A model generated the notes under the pieces. The model did no database searches, was not told the origin of the DNA, and worked only from the letters and a program-made list of their open reading frames with translations. A program made the translations under genes and the position numbers. From Streptomyces sp. RKAG293 (GTDB lineage Bacteria; Actinomycetota; Actinomycetes; Streptomycetales; Streptomycetaceae): a stretch of DNA of 64,000 bases. The DNA is taken from assembly GCF_023701745.1 (NCBI RefSeq), contig NZ_JAJOZB010000001.1, positions 4,718,501 through 4,782,500 on the forward strand, read 5' to 3'. This document shows, in pieces, positions 34,734-43,784 of the stretch; the stretch's first letter is position 1, and the number at the start of each line of letters is the position of its first letter.

Positions 34734-34796
34734 CGGAGGACAGCGGCGCCGCGGACCGGGTCACCGTCCCGCGGAATACCGCCTGACCAGCCGAAT

Positions 34797-34840
34797 GTGT
34801 GCCCTCTGACGTGGTGGATCAGCCGCATCAGGGGGCACAC
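34797..34840 (+). terminator. Long hairpin between the FtsX permease and bpa
   Basis: A 13-bp stem with one G-T pair (GTGTGCCCTCTGA with TCAGGGGGCACAC) and an 18-base loop. It ends five bases before the bpa ribosome-binding site (AGGAG, 34845). It could end the ABC operon, or act as a leader structure of bpa. Confidence 0.55.
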
Positions 34841-34857
34841 CTTCAGGAGAACGCAGT

Positions 34858-35421
34858 GTGCGAGAGAATGGCGGCATGGAGATGCCGATGAACGAACGGT
34901 CGCAGGAGAGCCCGCAGGTCCTGATCGTGGGACCGGACGGAATGGCGCTCGGCGGCACCCCTGGCGGCGGCGAGGAATCGCGCGAGGTCCCGGTGACAGA
35001 CATGGTGGAACAGCCGGCGAAGGTCATGCGTATCGGCAGCATGATCAAGCAGCTTCTGGAAGAAGTGCGGCAGGCGCCGCTCGACGAGGCGAGCCGCGTT
35101 CGTCTCAAGGAGATCCACGCCAGTTCCGTCAAGGAACTGGAGGACGGTCTCGCGCCCGAGCTGGTGGAGGAGCTGGAACGGCTCTCGCTGCCCTTCAACG
35201 ACGACTCGATCCCCACCGAGGCCGAGCTGCGCATCGCCCAGGCGCAGCTGGTCGGCTGGCTGGAGGGTCTCTTCCACGGCATCCAGACGGCGCTGTTCGC
35301 CCAGCAGATGGCCGCCAGGGCCCAGCTGGAGCAGATGCGCCGTGCCCTCCCGCCGGGTGTGGGCGGGCACGAGGAGGACGAGGGCGGCCACCCGGGCGCC
35401 CGCTCCGGCCCGTACCTCTAG
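34858..35421 (+). CDS. bpa: Bacterial proteasome activator Bpa/PafE (DUF2587)
   Basis: A 187-residue DUF2587 protein. The conserved helical body is clear (VTDMVEQPAKVMRIGSMIKQLLEEVRQAPLD, IPTEAELRIAQAQLVGWLEGLFHGIQTALFAQQMAARAQLEQM). The protein ends in Gly-Pro-Tyr-Leu, close to the GQYL end by which mycobacterial Bpa docks on the 20S proteasome; the Gln is replaced by Pro. Bpa makes a ring that opens the proteasome for ATP-independent protein turnover. The GTG at 34858 is chosen for its AGGAG eight bases upstream; an ATG six codons later is the alternative. Confidence 0.9.
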   Translation: MRENGGMEMPMNERSQESPQVLIVGPDGMALGGTPGGGEESREVPVTDMVEQPAKVMRIGSMIKQLLEEVRQAPLDEASRVRLKEIHASSVKELEDGLAPELVEELERLSLPFNDDSIPTEAELRIAQAQLVGWLEGLFHGIQTALFAQQMAARAQLEQMRRALPPGVGGHEEDEGGHPGARSGPYL

Positions 35422-35471
35422 GAATCCGGGAACCACCCGTACCTCCAGGATCCGGGAAGCACCGACACATC

Positions 35472-35518
35472 ACCGCGGAGGGCCCGGCACACATCATGTG
35501 TGCCGGGCCCTCCGCGGT
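35472..35518. terminator. 23-bp perfect bidirectional terminator
   Basis: Two perfect 23-base arms (35472-35494 and 35496-35518) around a single central base, containing GGAGGGCCCGG and its complement. It sits between bpa and the convergent kinase gene and is among the most perfect hairpins in the window. Confidence 0.9.
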
Positions 35519-35537
35519 TACCGCCGTTGTCGCCGGA

Positions 35538-37265
35538 TCAGCTGGCGCCCTTGCCGGTGGAGACCCAGATGGTGATCTTGCTGGCGTCGTTCTTCCACGT
35601 GACGTTGTAGTCGGCCAGCGCCTTCGGCGTCTGGTCGACGACCGCGCCCTTGCCCCACTGCTGCTCGTTCGTGTACTTCACCGTGTACTTCCAGCCGGCG
35701 GCCTTCAGGCACGCCTCGACGGAGTCCCGGTACTTGGTGTTGAACTGCGGGAACAGGACCATGTTCGGGTCCGTGTTGGTGAAGCCCTGGGTGGCCCCGG
35801 TGCACGCCGACGACTCCAGCGTCCGGGTCTTGTCGCCCTCGACGACCCCGCCGTTGTTCGCCGCGGTCGACGGCGAGGTCCCGCCGCTGGAAGCACCCGG
35901 CACGTACTGGCCGGCGGACGTGGACGGGGAGGCGGTGTCGGTGCCCTTGCCGGCGGTGTCGTCCGAGCCGCCCTGCATCTTGACGATCAGGCCGACGATC
36001 AGGCAGATGGCGGCCACCGCCACCGTGGCGCCGATCAGCACGGTCCGGCTCGACCTGCCGCCGCCGTTGCCGCCGCCACCGGGTCCGCCGGAGACCGTGC
36101 CGGGCTGCATCGGGTACCCGGCCGTCGGAGCCGGCGTCCGATACTGCGGCGCCTGCTGCTGGACCTGCTGCGGGTAGCCGTACGCGGCCGGGGTCGCGGG
36201 CGCCGGGGTGCTCGGGCCGTAGGCGCTGTGCTGCGGCGTGGGCGTCTGGTACGGGCTGTGGACGTTCGGCGGCGGGGTGTGCAGCGCGCCCTGGGCGGGC
36301 GGGAAGACCGTCGCGGAGACGCCCTCGCCGCGGCTGCGGGCGTGCGGGCCCTCGCCGATGATCAGCGGGGTGGTGCCGGCCTGCGTCGAGGCGCCGACCC
36401 GCTCCAGCTCGTCGTGCATGGCGTCCGCGGTCGGGAAGCGCTCCGCCGGGTTCTTCTTCAGGGCCCGCGCGATCAGCGCGTCGACCCCGGGGGTGATCGC
36501 CCGGTTGTACTGGGACGGCGCGGGCGGGATCTCCTGCACGTGCTGGTACGCCATGCCCAGCGGCGAGTCCGACTCGAAGGGGATCCGGCCGGTCGTCAGC
36601 TCGAAGAGCATGCAGCCGACGGAGTACAGGTCGGACCGCTCGTCGACGCCGCGGCCCAGCGCCTGCTCGGGCGACAGGTACTGCGGGGTGCCGACGACCA
36701 TGCCGGTCTGGGTCATCGACGTGACGCCGGACTGCATGGCCCGGGCGATGCCGAAGTCCATGACCTTGACCACACCACGCTTGGTCACCATCACGTTGCC
36801 GGGCTTGATGTCGCGGTGCACCAGGCCCATCTCGTGGCTGACCGCGAGGGCCGCCAGCACATCGCCGGTGATCTTCAGTGCCTTCTCGGCCGGCATCGCG
36901 CCGTACTGCGCGACGTCCTCGGCCAGCACCACGTTGAGCGGCTTGCCCTCGACGTACTCCATGACGATGTACGGGACCATCGCGCCGTCGAGGGTGTCCT
37001 CGCCGGAGTCGAAGACCGAGACGATGTTGGTGTGGTTCAGTTTGGCCACAGCTTGCGCCTCGCGGCGGAACCGCTCACGGAAGGACTGTTCGTTCCCCAG
37101 GCTCGTGTGCAGTGTCTTGACGGCGACCGGGCGGTCCAGCACCGTGTCGTGTCCCAGGTGCACCGATGCCATGCCGCCCTCGCCGAGGAGATCGCGCAGT
37201 ACATAGCGACCGCCTCCGACCGAGCGACCCGCGTAATCGGTCTGCGCGCCGTCCCCGCTGCTCAT
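35538..37265 (-). CDS. Transmembrane Ser/Thr protein kinase with PASTA-like domain
   Basis: A 575-residue PknB-like kinase. The kinase domain (about 20-280) has LGEGGMASVHLG, the catalytic lysine in VAVKTLH, HRDIKPGNVMV and DFGIARA. A Pro/Gln/Tyr-rich juxtamembrane stretch leads to one helix (VLIGATVAVAAICLIVGLIV). The extracytoplasmic part ends in one PASTA-like domain with two cysteines (SSACTGAT, EACLKAAGWKYTVKY). It may sense a wall-derived ligand. Divergent from a paralogous kinase 211 bp away. Confidence 0.92.
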   Translation of the reverse strand: MSSGDGAQTDYAGRSVGGGRYVLRDLLGEGGMASVHLGHDTVLDRPVAVKTLHTSLGNEQSFRERFRREAQAVAKLNHTNIVSVFDSGEDTLDGAMVPYIVMEYVEGKPLNVVLAEDVAQYGAMPAEKALKITGDVLAALAVSHEMGLVHRDIKPGNVMVTKRGVVKVMDFGIARAMQSGVTSMTQTGMVVGTPQYLSPEQALGRGVDERSDLYSVGCMLFELTTGRIPFESDSPLGMAYQHVQEIPPAPSQYNRAITPGVDALIARALKKNPAERFPTADAMHDELERVGASTQAGTTPLIIGEGPHARSRGEGVSATVFPPAQGALHTPPPNVHSPYQTPTPQHSAYGPSTPAPATPAAYGYPQQVQQQAPQYRTPAPTAGYPMQPGTVSGGPGGGGNGGGRSSRTVLIGATVAVAAICLIVGLIVKMQGGSDDTAGKGTDTASPSTSAGQYVPGASSGGTSPSTAANNGGVVEGDKTRTLESSACTGATQGFTNTDPNMVLFPQFNTKYRDSVEACLKAAGWKYTVKYTNEQQWGKGAVVDQTPKALADYNVTWKNDASKITIWVSTGKGAS

Positions 37266-37475
37266 CTGTACCGCTTCCCCCTAGAGAGGGCCCATCGGCC
37301 CGCCGGCTTGCCCGCCAAGTCTGGCTTATCGCGCGGGCACGTCAAGTTCGTTGACCATCTCGTCACCTGATGCGCATCGGGCCCATACATGAGCGGCCCG
37401 GCACCGTCCCCGGAGACGGTAGCGTGGCCGACCAGAAAACCTGTAAGGCGAGGCACCAAGCGACGGCGAGGACTG

Positions 37476-39035
37476 ATGGTCGACCCCCATGAGACGACCG
37501 CAGGAACCGGAGCGTCCGATTCGCCCGAATTGTGGGGCGCGCAAGGGATGGTCGGTGACGGCCGTTACCGGCTGACCTACCGGCTGGGACGCGGCGGAAT
37601 GGCCGAGGTCTTCGCGGCCGAGGACGTACGGCTGGGCCGGATCGTGGCGATCAAGCTGCTGCGCTCCGATCTGGCGGAGGACCCGGTCTCCAAGGCGCGC
37701 TTCACCCGCGAGGCACAGTCGGTCGCCGGGCTGAACCACCATGCCGTGGTCGCCGTGTACGACTCGGGCGAGGACCGCACCCCCACCGGCACGGTCCCCT
37801 ACATCGTCATGGAGCTGGTCGACGGGCACACCATCCGCGACCTGCTGACCGGCGCCGAGGCGCCGCCCATCGACCAGGCGCTGATCATCATCTCCGGTGT
37901 CCTGGAGGCGCTCGCCTACAGCCACCAGCACGGCATCGTGCACCGTGACATCAAGCCGGCCAACGTCATCATCACCAACACCGGCGCCGTCAAGGTCATG
38001 GACTTCGGCATCGCCCGCGCGCTGCACGGCGCGGCCAGCACCATGACCCAGACCGGCATGGTCATGGGCACCCCGCAGTACCTCTCCCCCGAGCAGGCGC
38101 TCGGCAAGGCGGTCGACTACCGCTCCGACCTGTACGCGACCGGCTGCATGCTCTACGAGCTGCTGGCGCTGCGGCCGCCCTTCACCGGCGAGACGCCGCT
38201 GTCGGTGGTCTACCAGCACGTGCAGGACGAACCGCAGGTGCCGTCCACCGTCAGCGACCGGGTGCCGCCGGAGCTCGACGGCCTGGTGCTGCGCGCGCTC
38301 GCCAAGCACCCGGACGACCGGTTCCAGAGCGCCGAGGAGATGCGCGGCGTCGTGCAGTACGCGCTGCACATGCTGCAGGAGCAGGGCGGCTGGAACAACG
38401 TCTGGGACACCGGCGTCGTACCGCACTCGGCACCGGTCACCCCGTCGGCGGGCACCGGCATGAGCCCCGGCCCGACGATCGGGCGGCAGGGCAACAGCAC
38501 CACCGCGGAGTTCAGCCGGCCGCTGCTGCTGGGCGCGTCCGGTGGCGGAGCGGACGAGACGCACGGCTACCACGAACCGCAGCACGGCGGCCATGGCGGC
38601 GGCGGGGGCAACAAGTGGCTCAAGCCGGTGCTCTTCGTGCTGGCCGCGGTGCTGGCGATCTCGATGGGCGTGTACTTCGCCGTCGGGCACGCCGGGAACA
38701 AGAAGGATCCGGGCCAGGACGTGGCGCCGTCGAGCGTGCAGAGCTCGCAGGACCAGAGCTCCGCGCCGAGCCAGGACACCTCCACGGATCCGAACCAGGG
38801 CGACGGGGGCATCACGCAGCCGCCGACGACGACGCCGTCCCACCGGCAGACGCGCACCACCTCCCCGACGCCCACGGAGACGAAGACGGAGACGGAGACG
38901 GAGTCCCCGTCCTCGACGCCCACCGAGACCACCTCGGAGCCGTCCGACACGCCGACCGACGACCCCACGACGACGAAGCCCGCGACGACGCCCCCCGGCG
39001 GCGGTGGCAACAACGGCAAGCCCGGCACCGGCTGA
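37476..39035 (+). CDS. Transmembrane Ser/Thr protein kinase with S/T-rich tail
   Basis: A 519-residue kinase closely similar in its catalytic domain to the divergent neighbour (LGRGGMAEVFAAED, IVAIKLLR, HRDIKPANVII, DFGIARALHG). One membrane helix (LKPVLFVLAAVLAISMGVYFAVG) is followed not by PASTA domains but by about 110 residues rich in Thr, Ser, Pro and Glu and a Gly-rich end. Such tails are often O-mannosylated in actinobacteria. The ATG at 37476 has GGCGAGG upstream; the longer frame reads into the promoter. Confidence 0.92.
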   Translation: MVDPHETTAGTGASDSPELWGAQGMVGDGRYRLTYRLGRGGMAEVFAAEDVRLGRIVAIKLLRSDLAEDPVSKARFTREAQSVAGLNHHAVVAVYDSGEDRTPTGTVPYIVMELVDGHTIRDLLTGAEAPPIDQALIIISGVLEALAYSHQHGIVHRDIKPANVIITNTGAVKVMDFGIARALHGAASTMTQTGMVMGTPQYLSPEQALGKAVDYRSDLYATGCMLYELLALRPPFTGETPLSVVYQHVQDEPQVPSTVSDRVPPELDGLVLRALAKHPDDRFQSAEEMRGVVQYALHMLQEQGGWNNVWDTGVVPHSAPVTPSAGTGMSPGPTIGRQGNSTTAEFSRPLLLGASGGGADETHGYHEPQHGGHGGGGGNKWLKPVLFVLAAVLAISMGVYFAVGHAGNKKDPGQDVAPSSVQSSQDQSSAPSQDTSTDPNQGDGGITQPPTTTPSHRQTRTTSPTPTETKTETETESPSSTPTETTSEPSDTPTDDPTTTKPATTPPGGGGNNGKPGTG

Positions 39036-39087
39036 CCGGACCGCGTTCACCGGCCCCGGCCCCGCGGCCGGTCAGCCGGTGAACGCG
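39031..39087. terminator. Nested inverted repeats at convergent gene ends
   Basis: Two alternative dyads overlap: GCTGACCGG (39031-39039) with CCGGTCAGC (39068-39076), and CGCGTTCACCGG (39042-39053) with CCGGTGAACGCG (39076-39087). They span the ends of the kinase gene and the convergent phosphotransferase gene, so either gene could use one. Confidence 0.65.
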
Positions 39088-40106
39088 TCGCTGACTGCCT
39101 CGTACTCGCGGGTCCACCACACCGCGAGCGCGGAGGACGCCGGGAAGAGCGGGTCGGAGCGCCGGTCGCGCTCCTGGTAGCGCCAGCGCAGCATCCAGAA
39201 GTCGTTCAGGCGCTCCCACCAGACCCGGTGCACCGCCGCGGCCAGCTCCTGGGCGGTCACCCCGGCCGCGAGCCGGTAGGCGCGCGCGTAGGGCCGCACC
39301 TTCGCCAGGTCGAGCTTGCCGTCACCCGGCCGGACGAAGAAGATCGCGGCGGCCCGTACCGCCTCCTCCGCGCGCGGCTGCACGCCGAGGCGGTCCCAGT
39401 CGACGATGGCGACGGGTTCGTCACCGCGGTAGAGCAGGTTCAGCGGGTGGAAGTCGCCGTGCACCCAGCCCGTGGCGGGCCCGTCCGGGGCGGGCGGGCG
39501 GCGATGGGCGTGCCGTTCCAGCAGGGTGCGGCGCTCCAGCAGCCGGTGCTCGGCCAGCTCGTCGAAGGTCTCGCGCGGCTCGTGCGCGTGGGCCAGGTCC
39601 AGCAGCTCGTCGATGAGCGCGTACGTCCGCCCGGGGTCGGCGCTGGGGTGCGGGACCCGGTCCGCCTCCGGCGGGGGCTGTACGCGGGCCAGACCGGCGT
39701 GCACATGGCCGAGGAGCGCGCCGAGGCGCCGGGACTGGGCGGCGGTCAGCTCGGTGCCCTCCCGGTGCCGGCCCTCGACCCACGGGTAGAGCGCGTAGCA
39801 GCGCCCGCCGACGACGGCGACGGTCCGGCCCTCGGTGTCGGCGACCGGGGCGGCGACGGGCAGCCCGAGGCCGTCCAGGAGCAGGGTCGCGCGGTGCTGG
39901 CGGGCGATGACGGCGGCGTCCGCGGTGTCCGGCGCGACGTAGTGCTTGAGGAAGAACCGGCCGCGGGTGGTGGCCAGCCGGTAGCCGCGGTTCAGCAGTC
40001 CCTGGGGGACCGGATGGCAGGCCAGTGGGGTGCCCACGCCCTCGTAACGGCGCAGCAGTGTGCCGAGCGTGCGCTCAGCGAGCAGCTCCGTCGCCGTGCC
40101 CGTCAC
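39072..40106 (-). CDS. APH-fold phosphotransferase family protein
   Basis: A 344-residue protein with the aminoglycoside-phosphotransferase/choline-kinase fold. The catalytic loop VHGDFHPLNLLYRGD and the metal-binding IVDWDRLGVQPR are intact, as is the YPWVEGRHREG hinge. It phosphorylates a small molecule with ATP. A homoserine kinase II-like or other metabolic kinase role is more likely than antibiotic resistance, but the substrate cannot be read from sequence. The ATG is at 40106. Confidence 0.85.
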   Translation of the reverse strand: MTGTATELLAERTLGTLLRRYEGVGTPLACHPVPQGLLNRGYRLATTRGRFFLKHYVAPDTADAAVIARQHRATLLLDGLGLPVAAPVADTEGRTVAVVGGRCYALYPWVEGRHREGTELTAAQSRRLGALLGHVHAGLARVQPPPEADRVPHPSADPGRTYALIDELLDLAHAHEPRETFDELAEHRLLERRTLLERHAHRRPPAPDGPATGWVHGDFHPLNLLYRGDEPVAIVDWDRLGVQPRAEEAVRAAAIFFVRPGDGKLDLAKVRPYARAYRLAAGVTAQELAAAVHRVWWERLNDFWMLRWRYQERDRRSDPLFPASSALAVWWTREYEAVSDAFTG

Positions 40107-40121
40107 CCGGGAAATCGTAGA

Positions 40122-40539
40122 TCACGCGGCGTGCAGCTCCGGCCACCCTGCGACACCCTTCACGAACTGGACGTCCACGAACTGCGGGTCGATCCGCAGA
40201 TACACCGGATCGAAGGCCTCCTCGTCCACGAACGAGGGAAGCGGTCCGAAGATCTCGTCCGCGCTCTCCGGTGCCGGGACGACGCGGGCGGTGCCGGTGA
40301 GGTGCACGGCCCAGATGGAGTCCGTGGCCGTGTTCAGGTTGTCGGCCTGGTAGCCGACGACGGAGCCGTCGCAGGCGCCGTGTATGTCCCAGCCGCGGGT
40401 GGACGCGGATCAGCACATGGTCGTCCACCACGACGTGCCGGGCGACGGCGATGTAGGGCATGGCATGGCGCGAGAGGGCCAGGCGTCCGTAGCGGACGGC
40501 GGCCACGAGCTCGATCGCGCGTCGTTCCTGTGGGGACAT
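40122..40539 (-). pseudogene. Pyridoxamine 5'-phosphate oxidase-family gene with a frameshift
   Basis: The span is 418 bp, not a multiple of three. The first frame codes MSPQERRAIELV to HVLIRVHP and then turns into Arg-rich nonsense. The adjacent frame continues a normal PNPOx-family sequence (GWDIHGACDGSVVGYQADNLN, then WAVHLTGTA) to the stop at 40122. One extra G in the GGG run at 40397-40399 (a C in the coding strand) explains it: removing it gives a full family member of about 138 residues. It is either a true recent frameshift or a sequencing error. The protein would be a flavin- or F420-binding split-barrel enzyme. Confidence 0.85.
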
Positions 40540-40670
40540 CTCTCCACTGTGGCGTTCGGCGGGCGGGACGGGACAGGGGCGGCGGCCCCCGATCGGCAGG
40601 GTCCTTGGTCCCTGGCTCCGCGGGGGCGGCTGTGCGGGTCCTGGAGCGCCGGCCGGGCGCCCCGGGCGCC

Positions 40671-41336
40671 TCAGCGCCGCTGGTTCTCCTCGGCGTGCAT
40701 CCTGGCGACGTAGGCGGCCGCCTGGGTCCTGCGCTCCATGCCGAGCTTGGAGAGCAGCGAGGAGACGTAGTTCTTGACCGTCTTCTCGGCGAGGTGCAGC
40801 TTCTCGCCGATCTGCCGGTTGGTGTGGCCCTCGCCGATCAGGTCGAGGATCTTCTTCTCCTGCTCGGTCAGGTCGGCGAGCCGGTCGTCGCCCTTGTCCG
40901 CGCCGTGCCGCAGCCGCTCCAGCACCCGGGCGGTCGCGACGGGGTCCAGCAGCGACTTCCCGGCGGCGACGTCACGGACGGCGCTGAGCAGGTCCGTCCC
41001 CCGGATGGCCTTGAGCACGTAACCCGCCGCGCCGGCCATGATCGCGTCGAAGAGCGCCTCGTCGTCGGCGAACGAGGTGAGCATCAGGCACTTGATGCCC
41101 GGATCGTTGGACCGGATCTCCCGGCAGACCTCGATACCGCTGCCGTCGGGCAGCCGGACGTCCAGGACCGCGACGTCAGGGCGGGTGGCGGGGATCCGGG
41201 TCAGGGCCTCGGCGGCCGTTCCGGCCTCACCGACGATCTGGATATCGGTCTCTACGGAGAGCAGCTCATGGACGCCCCGACGGACCACTTCGTGGTCATC
41301 GAGGAGGAATACATGGATTTTTCCGTCTTCGCGCAC
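40671..41336 (-). CDS. NarL/FixJ-type response regulator
   Basis: About 221 residues. A receiver domain has the acidic pair in FLLDDHEVV, the phosphoacceptor Asp in VAVLDVRLPDGSG and the conserved Lys in GYVLKAIRG. A LuxR-type helix-turn-helix follows (LTEQEKKILDLIGEGHTNRQIGEKLHLAEKTVKNYVSSLL). The sequence is of the DevR/DosR kind. No sensor kinase is adjacent, so it may be an orphan or respond to a distant kinase. A start six codons upstream (GTG at 41354) is equally possible; neither has a clear ribosome-binding site. Confidence 0.9.
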   Translation of the reverse strand: MREDGKIHVFLLDDHEVVRRGVHELLSVETDIQIVGEAGTAAEALTRIPATRPDVAVLDVRLPDGSGIEVCREIRSNDPGIKCLMLTSFADDEALFDAIMAGAAGYVLKAIRGTDLLSAVRDVAAGKSLLDPVATARVLERLRHGADKGDDRLADLTEQEKKILDLIGEGHTNRQIGEKLHLAEKTVKNYVSSLLSKLGMERRTQAAAYVARMHAEENQRR

Positions 41337-41644
41337 GAATCGAGCATCCCACACGATTCGATCTCAGAACCTCTTACGCCATTTCGATCCGCGAGATACC
41401 GTTCCTCTGTCCCGGTGGCCTGCGACAACGCCTATTTACTAGGTAATCCAAGCAAAACCGCAGGTAGGACGCCTTCGCGCGATTGCGGATGTAGTAGGTA
41501 ACGTCTTTCTTGCAGGCCACTTGCCGGGGCACTGTCACGCCTGGCTCGGCCATGCCGCACATACCCCGTGCGCCGCGTCGAACCAGGTGAGCCGCAACTG
41601 GCCTCCCGGCGGATCCCGGGGGCCGGACAGACGGAGGAGCGAAC
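41337..41644. other. Intergenic region with a palindrome before the second bkd operon
   Basis: This 308-bp gap is less GC-rich than its surroundings. It contains the dyad TTAC-TAG-GTAA (41436-41446), a related GTAGTAGGTAA stretch near 41490, and GGAGGAGCGAAC just before the GTG at 41645. No believable gene is present. It probably holds the divergent promoters of the response regulator and the bkd operon. Confidence 0.5.
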
Positions 41645-42781
41645 GTGAGCGTGAAGAGCACTGCCGCGCGGAGGACCACCCGCGGCGGCGCGAAGCGCCG
41701 TGGGGGCGAGCCCGAGCTCGTACAGCTGTTGACCCCCGAGGGCAAGCGCGTCGAGCACAGCGAGTACTCCATCGACCTGACCCCGGACGAGCTGCGTGGC
41801 CTGTACCGCGACATGGTGCTGACCCGCCGCTTCGATGCCGAGGCGATCACATTGCAGCGGCAGGGCGAGCTGGGCCTCTGGGCCTCGCTCCTCGGCCAGG
41901 AGGCGGCACAGATCGGATCGGGACGGGCCACCCGTCCGGACGACTACGTCTTCCCGACCTACCGCGAACACGGTGTGGCCTGGACCCGCGATGTGGACCC
42001 GCTGAACCTGCTGGGCATGTTCCGCGGGGTCAATCACGGTGGATGGGACCCCAACGAGAACAATTTCCACCTGTACACGATCGTCATCGGCTCGCAGACG
42101 CTGCACGCGACCGGTTACGCGATGGGTGTCGCCAAGGACGGCGCGGACTCCGCCGTCATCGCCTATTTCGGCGACGGTGCCTCCAGCCAGGGCGATGTCG
42201 CGGAGGCCTTCACCTTCGCGGCCGTCTACAACGCCCCCGTGGTGTTCTTCTGCCAGAACAACCAGTGGGCGATCTCCGAGCCGACCGAGAAGCAGAGCCG
42301 GGTGCCGATCTACCAGCGCTCGGCCGGTTTCGGCTTCCCGGGCGTCCGGGTCGACGGCAATGACGTGCTGGCCGTGCTGGCCGTCACCAAGGCGGCCCTG
42401 GAGCGGGCCCGCACCGGCCAGGGGCCGATGCTCGTGGAGGCGTTCACCTACCGGATGGGCGCGCACACCACGACCGACGACCCCACCCGCTACCGCGCCG
42501 ACGAGGAGCGCGAGCAGTGGGAGCTGAAGGACCCGATCCTGCGGCTGAAGACGTACCTGGAGGCCGAGGGCTTCGCCGACGAGGAGTACTACGCCTCGAT
42601 CGACAAGGAGAGCGACGCGCTCGCCAAGCGGGTGCGGGACGGCGTGCGCACCATGCCGAACCCCGACACCATGGCGATCTTCGAGAACGTCTACGCGGAC
42701 GGGCACGCGCTCGTCGACGAGGAGCGCGCGCAGTTCGCCGAGTACCTCGCGTCGTTCGCCGACGAGACTGAGGGGCACTGA
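41645..42781 (+). CDS. bkdA: Branched-chain 2-oxoacid dehydrogenase E1 alpha, copy 2
   Basis: A 378-residue E1 alpha subunit with the TPP motif FGDGASSQGDVAEAFTFAA and FFCQNNQWAIS. The N-terminus is basic (RRTTRGGAKRRGG). It is clearly homologous to the copy at 20.9 kb but not a recent duplicate, since most flanking residues differ. The GTG at 41645 follows GGAGGAGCGAAC. The E1 beta gene follows after two bases. Pyruvate-dehydrogenase-like naming is possible; the pairing with a branched-chain-type E2 favours BCKDH. Confidence 0.9.
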   Translation: MSVKSTAARRTTRGGAKRRGGEPELVQLLTPEGKRVEHSEYSIDLTPDELRGLYRDMVLTRRFDAEAITLQRQGELGLWASLLGQEAAQIGSGRATRPDDYVFPTYREHGVAWTRDVDPLNLLGMFRGVNHGGWDPNENNFHLYTIVIGSQTLHATGYAMGVAKDGADSAVIAYFGDGASSQGDVAEAFTFAAVYNAPVVFFCQNNQWAISEPTEKQSRVPIYQRSAGFGFPGVRVDGNDVLAVLAVTKAALERARTGQGPMLVEAFTYRMGAHTTTDDPTRYRADEEREQWELKDPILRLKTYLEAEGFADEEYYASIDKESDALAKRVRDGVRTMPNPDTMAIFENVYADGHALVDEERAQFAEYLASFADETEGH

Positions 42782-42783
42782 CC

Positions 42784-43764
42784 ATGACCATGACCACGTT
42801 GACCATGGCCAAGGCCCTCAACGAGGCGCTGCGCCAGTCGCTGGACACCGATCCCAAGGTCCTGCTCATGGGCGAGGACATCGGGAAGCTCGGCGGCGTC
42901 TTCCGCATCACCGACGGCCTGCAGAAGGACTTCGGCGAGGAGCGGGTCATCGACACCCCGCTGGCCGAGTCCGGCATCGTCGGTACCGCGATCGGCCTGG
43001 CGCTGCGCGGCTACCGGCCGGTCGTCGAGATCCAGTTCGACGGCTTCGTCTTCCCCGCGTACGACCAGATCGTCACGCAGCTCGCCAAGATGCACGCGCG
43101 GGCGCTGGGCAAGGTCAAGATGCCCGTCACCATCCGCATCCCGTACGCGGGCGGCATCGGCGCGGTCGAGCACCACAGCGAGTCCCCGGAGACGCTCTTC
43201 GCGCACATCCCGGGCCTGAAGGTGGTCTCGCCGTCCAACCCGCAGGACGCCTACTGGATGCTGCGGCAGGCCATCGACTGCGACGACCCGGTGATCTTCT
43301 TCGAGCCGAAGCGCCGTTACTGGGACAAGGGCGAGGTCGACACCGAGGCCATTCCGGGCCCGCTGCACAAGGCCCGGGTGACCCGCGCCGGCACCGATCT
43401 CACCCTGGCGGCGTACGGTCCCATGGTGAAGGTCTGCATGGAGGCCGCCGCGGCCGCCGCCAAGGAGGGTCGTAGCCTGGAAGTGGTGGACCTGCGGTCC
43501 TTGTCGCCGATGGACTTCGACACGATCCAGGCGTCGGTCGAGAAGACCCGCCGGCTGGTGATCGTGCACGAGGCTCCCGTCTTCCTGGGGACCGGCGCGG
43601 AGATCGCCGCCCGGATCACCGAGCGGTGCTTCTACCACCTCGAGGCTCCCGTGCTGAGGGTCGGCGGCTTCCACGCCCCGTACCCGCCGGCCCGGCTCGA
43701 GGAGGAGTACCTGCCCGGCCTGGACCGCGTACTCGACGCCGTCGACCGCGCGCTGGCGTACTGA
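42784..43764 (+). CDS. bkdB: Branched-chain 2-oxoacid dehydrogenase E1 beta, copy 2
   Basis: A 326-residue E1 beta subunit (LLMGEDIGKLGGVFRITDGL, PYAGGIGAVEHHSESPE, VVDLRSLSPMDFDTI). It is close to the copy at 22.1 kb, sharing the same blocks with conservative changes. It is joined to E1 alpha by a two-base gap and to E2 by about 20 bp, in the same gene order as the first operon. Confidence 0.92.
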   Translation: MTMTTLTMAKALNEALRQSLDTDPKVLLMGEDIGKLGGVFRITDGLQKDFGEERVIDTPLAESGIVGTAIGLALRGYRPVVEIQFDGFVFPAYDQIVTQLAKMHARALGKVKMPVTIRIPYAGGIGAVEHHSESPETLFAHIPGLKVVSPSNPQDAYWMLRQAIDCDDPVIFFEPKRRYWDKGEVDTEAIPGPLHKARVTRAGTDLTLAAYGPMVKVCMEAAAAAAKEGRSLEVVDLRSLSPMDFDTIQASVEKTRRLVIVHEAPVFLGTGAEIAARITERCFYHLEAPVLRVGGFHAPYPPARLEEEYLPGLDRVLDAVDRALAY

Positions 43765-43784
43765 GAGGCGAGGAGAGCGTGACT

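Noticed and set aside
39072-40106. Antibiotic-resistance phosphotransferase
   Set aside because: The fold is shared by many metabolic kinases and there is no resistance context around the gene.
40122-40539. Programmed ribosomal frameshift instead of a mutation
   Set aside because: No slippery heptamer or downstream stem was seen at the GGG run, and the family is normally a single frame.
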